Source: Camarhynchus parvulus
Lineage: Eukaryota > Chordata > Aves > Passeriformes > Thraupidae
DNA: 64,000 bases
Assembly (NCBI RefSeq): GCF_901933205.1
Contig: NC_044571.1
Coordinates: 69,875,689 to 69,939,688, forward strand
Reading direction: 5' to 3'
The position numbers and the translations under genes are program-made. Within the stretch, counting starts at the first letter, position 1. Each line of letters opens with the position of its first letter. The notes under the pieces were generated by a model. That model was given only the letters and a program-made list of their open reading frames with translations. It ran no database searches and had not been told where the DNA came from. Positions 60,901 to 64,000 of this stretch are shown here, one piece after another.

Positions 60901-63900
60901 GCAAATTAACTAATCCACAGTGGAATTCAATTATTTCTACAGTCTTATCTTCCTACAGTTACATTTATTTTAGTATTTTGTTCAAAGCGGATTTAGAAGC
61001 CTCAAAAATACACTTCTGACAAAAGAACACTTGTCCTTCAAGCTTCATATTTCAGACAAGCTTTTGTTTGAAGGTTTCCCCTATATTTTAGCTCTAAAAT
61101 ATCAGGTTAAACATCTTCAAGAGATTATAACAATGTTCAGTAATCCTCAATTAAATTCACTAGTTTTATTCCTCTAGATTCAACACCCATACTTCTCACC
61201 CTCACAGTTCAATCACCCTGATGTTTCCCACCCAGTGCTAAAACACATCATTTTTCTCATTTCTTAGCCTATCCCTGTAACTCAGTGAACCTACACAAAC
61301 TTATTTGAGTACCCAGATGGCTCTATGCTGCATTCATTGTTCTGTGATGAGGCATGAAGTAAGTTATCTTTGACCAACAAATCAAAGCTGTTCATTATTT
61401 AGACTATCATCCCTTAGGTTCACAAAACCTAATTCAGTATACTTTCTAATGCTTCATATTCAAAAGCATTAACAGCAATAATTCCACCAGGATGAATAAT
61501 AGTGGGGATACTCAAACTACAGATTTAGAGTCACAGGTCTTACATTTAACATCGCCATTACCAAAAGTATAAAATAAGGCTGCATTTTTTTATAACTGAG
61601 CCTCAAGAATTAAGTTTGCTTTAAAAAACTTGATTATTACAGGCTGCCTATGTGCTTCTCTAACTTCCTCAGCTCACTTGGCTGAGAAACACACTTGCCA
61701 AGCTTGGATTAGCATTTCGGGGCTAACTGTGCTTGTTGTTTCAACCTTGACAACCAACTTTATGGACACACTATTATATTTAAGCTTCCAGAAGCATTTA
61801 ACATTTGATTCTGCTGAAAATATAGTTCTACTATATGTTTTGAAAATAAAATCACTTTTTCCTCTTTTTGAAGCCTATGATGATGCCAAACATATGCTTG
61901 TTTTCCAAACAACAACTGTTTAAAAGAAAGAAAACTCTTTCTGATGTTCCTGCCAAAACCAACATTCTGTGGCTTAAAGAAATCTGATAGTAAGCAGTTC
62001 ACTCAGCTAAGGGAAGAAGGATTTACATTTGGCAAGGATTTACACTTCATGTCTTGCATCTACTTCCCTCCATTTTAAATTTTTTTCAGGGATGCACGTG
62101 GCAGCTGGGAAGGGTTTTTGTTGTGGTTTTTGCTGGGGTTTGGTTTTTTTTACATCTCCAAGTATTTCACTCTCTAAAAATAAGGCATCAGTGGGTTTTA
62201 CTAGAAATGACACAAAGCAGAAGTTCATCATAACGTTTGTCTTTTTTACAGGGATTACTAGGATATAGGAGTGACTTTCAAAGGGAAGTAAAAGACTTCA
62301 GAAAAAATGCATCAGCGAGAGTTTGCAGCAAGAGGAAGTGGAACAGAAAATGCAAATGAGGAAGTGGCACACAAAACATTTAACAGCTTCATTTTAAAGC
62401 ATGAAATGGGGAGAGAAGGCAATCAATTTGGGATTTCAGCAGTCATTGTCACAGGCAGCAGTAATACATACTACATACCCAGTAAAGGTGGTAATTTCAC
62501 TGCTGCCTCAATAGTTTCAGATTAAGAGATGAAACGGCTAACAGAAAGATGCAGATTTGACTATATACTATATAAGATTTATCTCTGTACATTTCAGAAA
62601 GCCAGAGGTTTAAGATGTCTACTACAATATTTGACTCTGTCCTTCGTTAATAATGCACAGAAATAGTAACTGGACCAATTTACTAAATAATGTAAAATAT
62701 TTCGTCCATTCCAAGCAGCTAAGACAACAGAAGTTCTGAAATATTCCCCAACGGTGGAGTATCACCTCCCTCTCCCCAGTTTTTGCAAGTAGAATTCTAA
62801 ATCCCGTTGAACAGAACCTTGCCATCACCCTCCAAGACAGAGAAATTACAGAAGATTGCTAAACCTGCTCCAGCATCAAGCCAACTAGTCAGACAGTGCT
62901 TCAGCCAGCTGTGTGACCAAGCATCACAGCAAGCTGCAGATCCAAGGCCCTCAGAATTGTTAGTACAGCAACCAGAACAACACTTCGCCAAGCACACACC
63001 TTCTCCAGTAAGATGGCAAGTATTCTAGGAAAAAAATCAGAATCCCAATGATGTTACATTAGTATTTCAGATGCAGCTATTTTGGGATGATAAAAATCCT
63101 TAAGGCTAAAAACTTAACCACTTATTAGTCCACCAACATGGAAGCTTCTCTTGTCATTACCAGTGCATATCCAGTACAGAAATTCAGCAACTAGACATGA
63201 AGGTCTGTCTTTACAGCAAGAATAGCTTGAGCTATAACGAGGTGTATCTCCTGATGTTCACTATGTGCTTGTGTGGAGCTACCCACCCTGAATCAAAGGA
63301 TACCTGAAATTTCAGCACAGTCTACAAGAGCATGAGCAGCGCTTGATGACTGCTACAGTGAACATGTACAAGACCTGTAGGATTGGAAGGGAAAGCTTCA
63401 AGAGAAGCAAGCTGGCTGAGCAGAAGGAGACAAGATCTCCTCCATCTAGGGGACAAAAAAAAGAAGCTGCTGAAATGCTAGTTCCTGGTTCCTTCTGCCA
63501 AAAGAAGAATGGATAGAAAGCACATGGCTTGCACATCTGCTTGTCTAGCAATGCAAATACCCTTCTCCTACTATTCAGTTAAATAATCTGATACTGTAAC
63601 CAAACCACTAGTATAACTGTACCAAGACATCCTCTTTAAATACGACTTAAGATTTAACCGCAGCTCCACTCCAGCTCAAGCTGGCATGCAGAGGTGAGAA
63701 GAAACTTCAATATTCCATGTGCAAAAAACATTGATACAAGAGTGTCTTCAAATTCAGCATGAAATCAAAGGCTTCACTTCAAGTGATGTATTCTTGTCCA
63801 TGTTTGCAGCTGTTTAAGCATTCAAAGCAGCAGCCAAGCTTTATAAAGAAAAACACTACTTTCCCAGGAAATAACTCTGCAGTAAATCTGTGCTGATATA

Positions 63901-64000
63901 AGTTCCAGAGAATTTCAACATTCTATAGAAAACTGATCAGCAAGACCTAACTGCTACAGAAAAACAAACTAAAAAGCCACATTGCCACTAAAGCCCCCCT
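57976..64000. other. Intron 1 interval to the window end
   Basis: About 6 kb of AT-rich sequence with T/G-rich tracts near 60270-60325 and 62100-62155. No supported gene. No CpG-rich first exon is seen before the window ends. Confidence 0.45.

Noticed and set aside
1..64000. tRNA, rRNA, CRISPR, bacterial operon or viral coding regions
   Set aside because: I looked for their hallmarks (T-loop motifs, regular spaced repeats, long dense ORFs, gag or pol motifs) and saw none apart from the solo LTRs and CR1 pieces.

Overview
The window is vertebrate nuclear DNA, almost certainly from a bird. Three things point there: CR1 (chicken repeat 1) LINE fragments ending in the bird-type ATTCTGTG octamer, ERVL-like LTRs of the type common in birds, and a multi-exon animal gene with compact GT-AG introns. 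The species cannot be fixed from the sequence. No prokaryotic genes, CRISPR arrays, rRNA genes or tRNA genes were seen.

The one protein-coding gene is WASF3 (WAVE3), on the minus strand. Eight coding exons, from the ATG at 26340 to the TGA at 5594, join in frame into 1,494 nt, or 497 residues. Every junction is GT-AG with matching phase. The product has the full family layout: N-terminal WAVE homology domain, basic stretch, proline-rich region, WH2 (V), connector (C) and acidic (A) tail ending DENDWSD. Tyr151, Tyr248 and Tyr337 fall at the human numbering, and Tyr481 corresponds to human Tyr486. The 5' non-coding first exon and the promoter are not seen and probably lie beyond base 64000.

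Layout: 1-5593 is the 3' UTR and downstream flank. 5594-26350 holds the coding exons and seven introns, with three CR1 remnants on the antisense strand relative to CR1. 26351-64000 is most simply the large first intron. It holds two solo ERVL-like LTRs with perfect 5-bp target duplications (27079-27514 plus strand, GATGG; 29639-30225 minus strand, CCTTC), six more CR1 copies including one with a 248-codon open reverse-transcriptase C-terminus (48597-49343), and small tandem duplications and homopurine or A-rich tracts.

The most notable unexplained items are a perfect 14-bp-stem hairpin starting 10 nt inside the intron after exon 5, a sense-oriented LTR with a TATA box 3.3 kb upstream of the start-codon exon, a non-consensus GTCTGT donor after exon 6, and a serine in the Arp2/3-binding C region where human WASF3 is recalled to have isoleucine. 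I found no convincing new multi-gene system.
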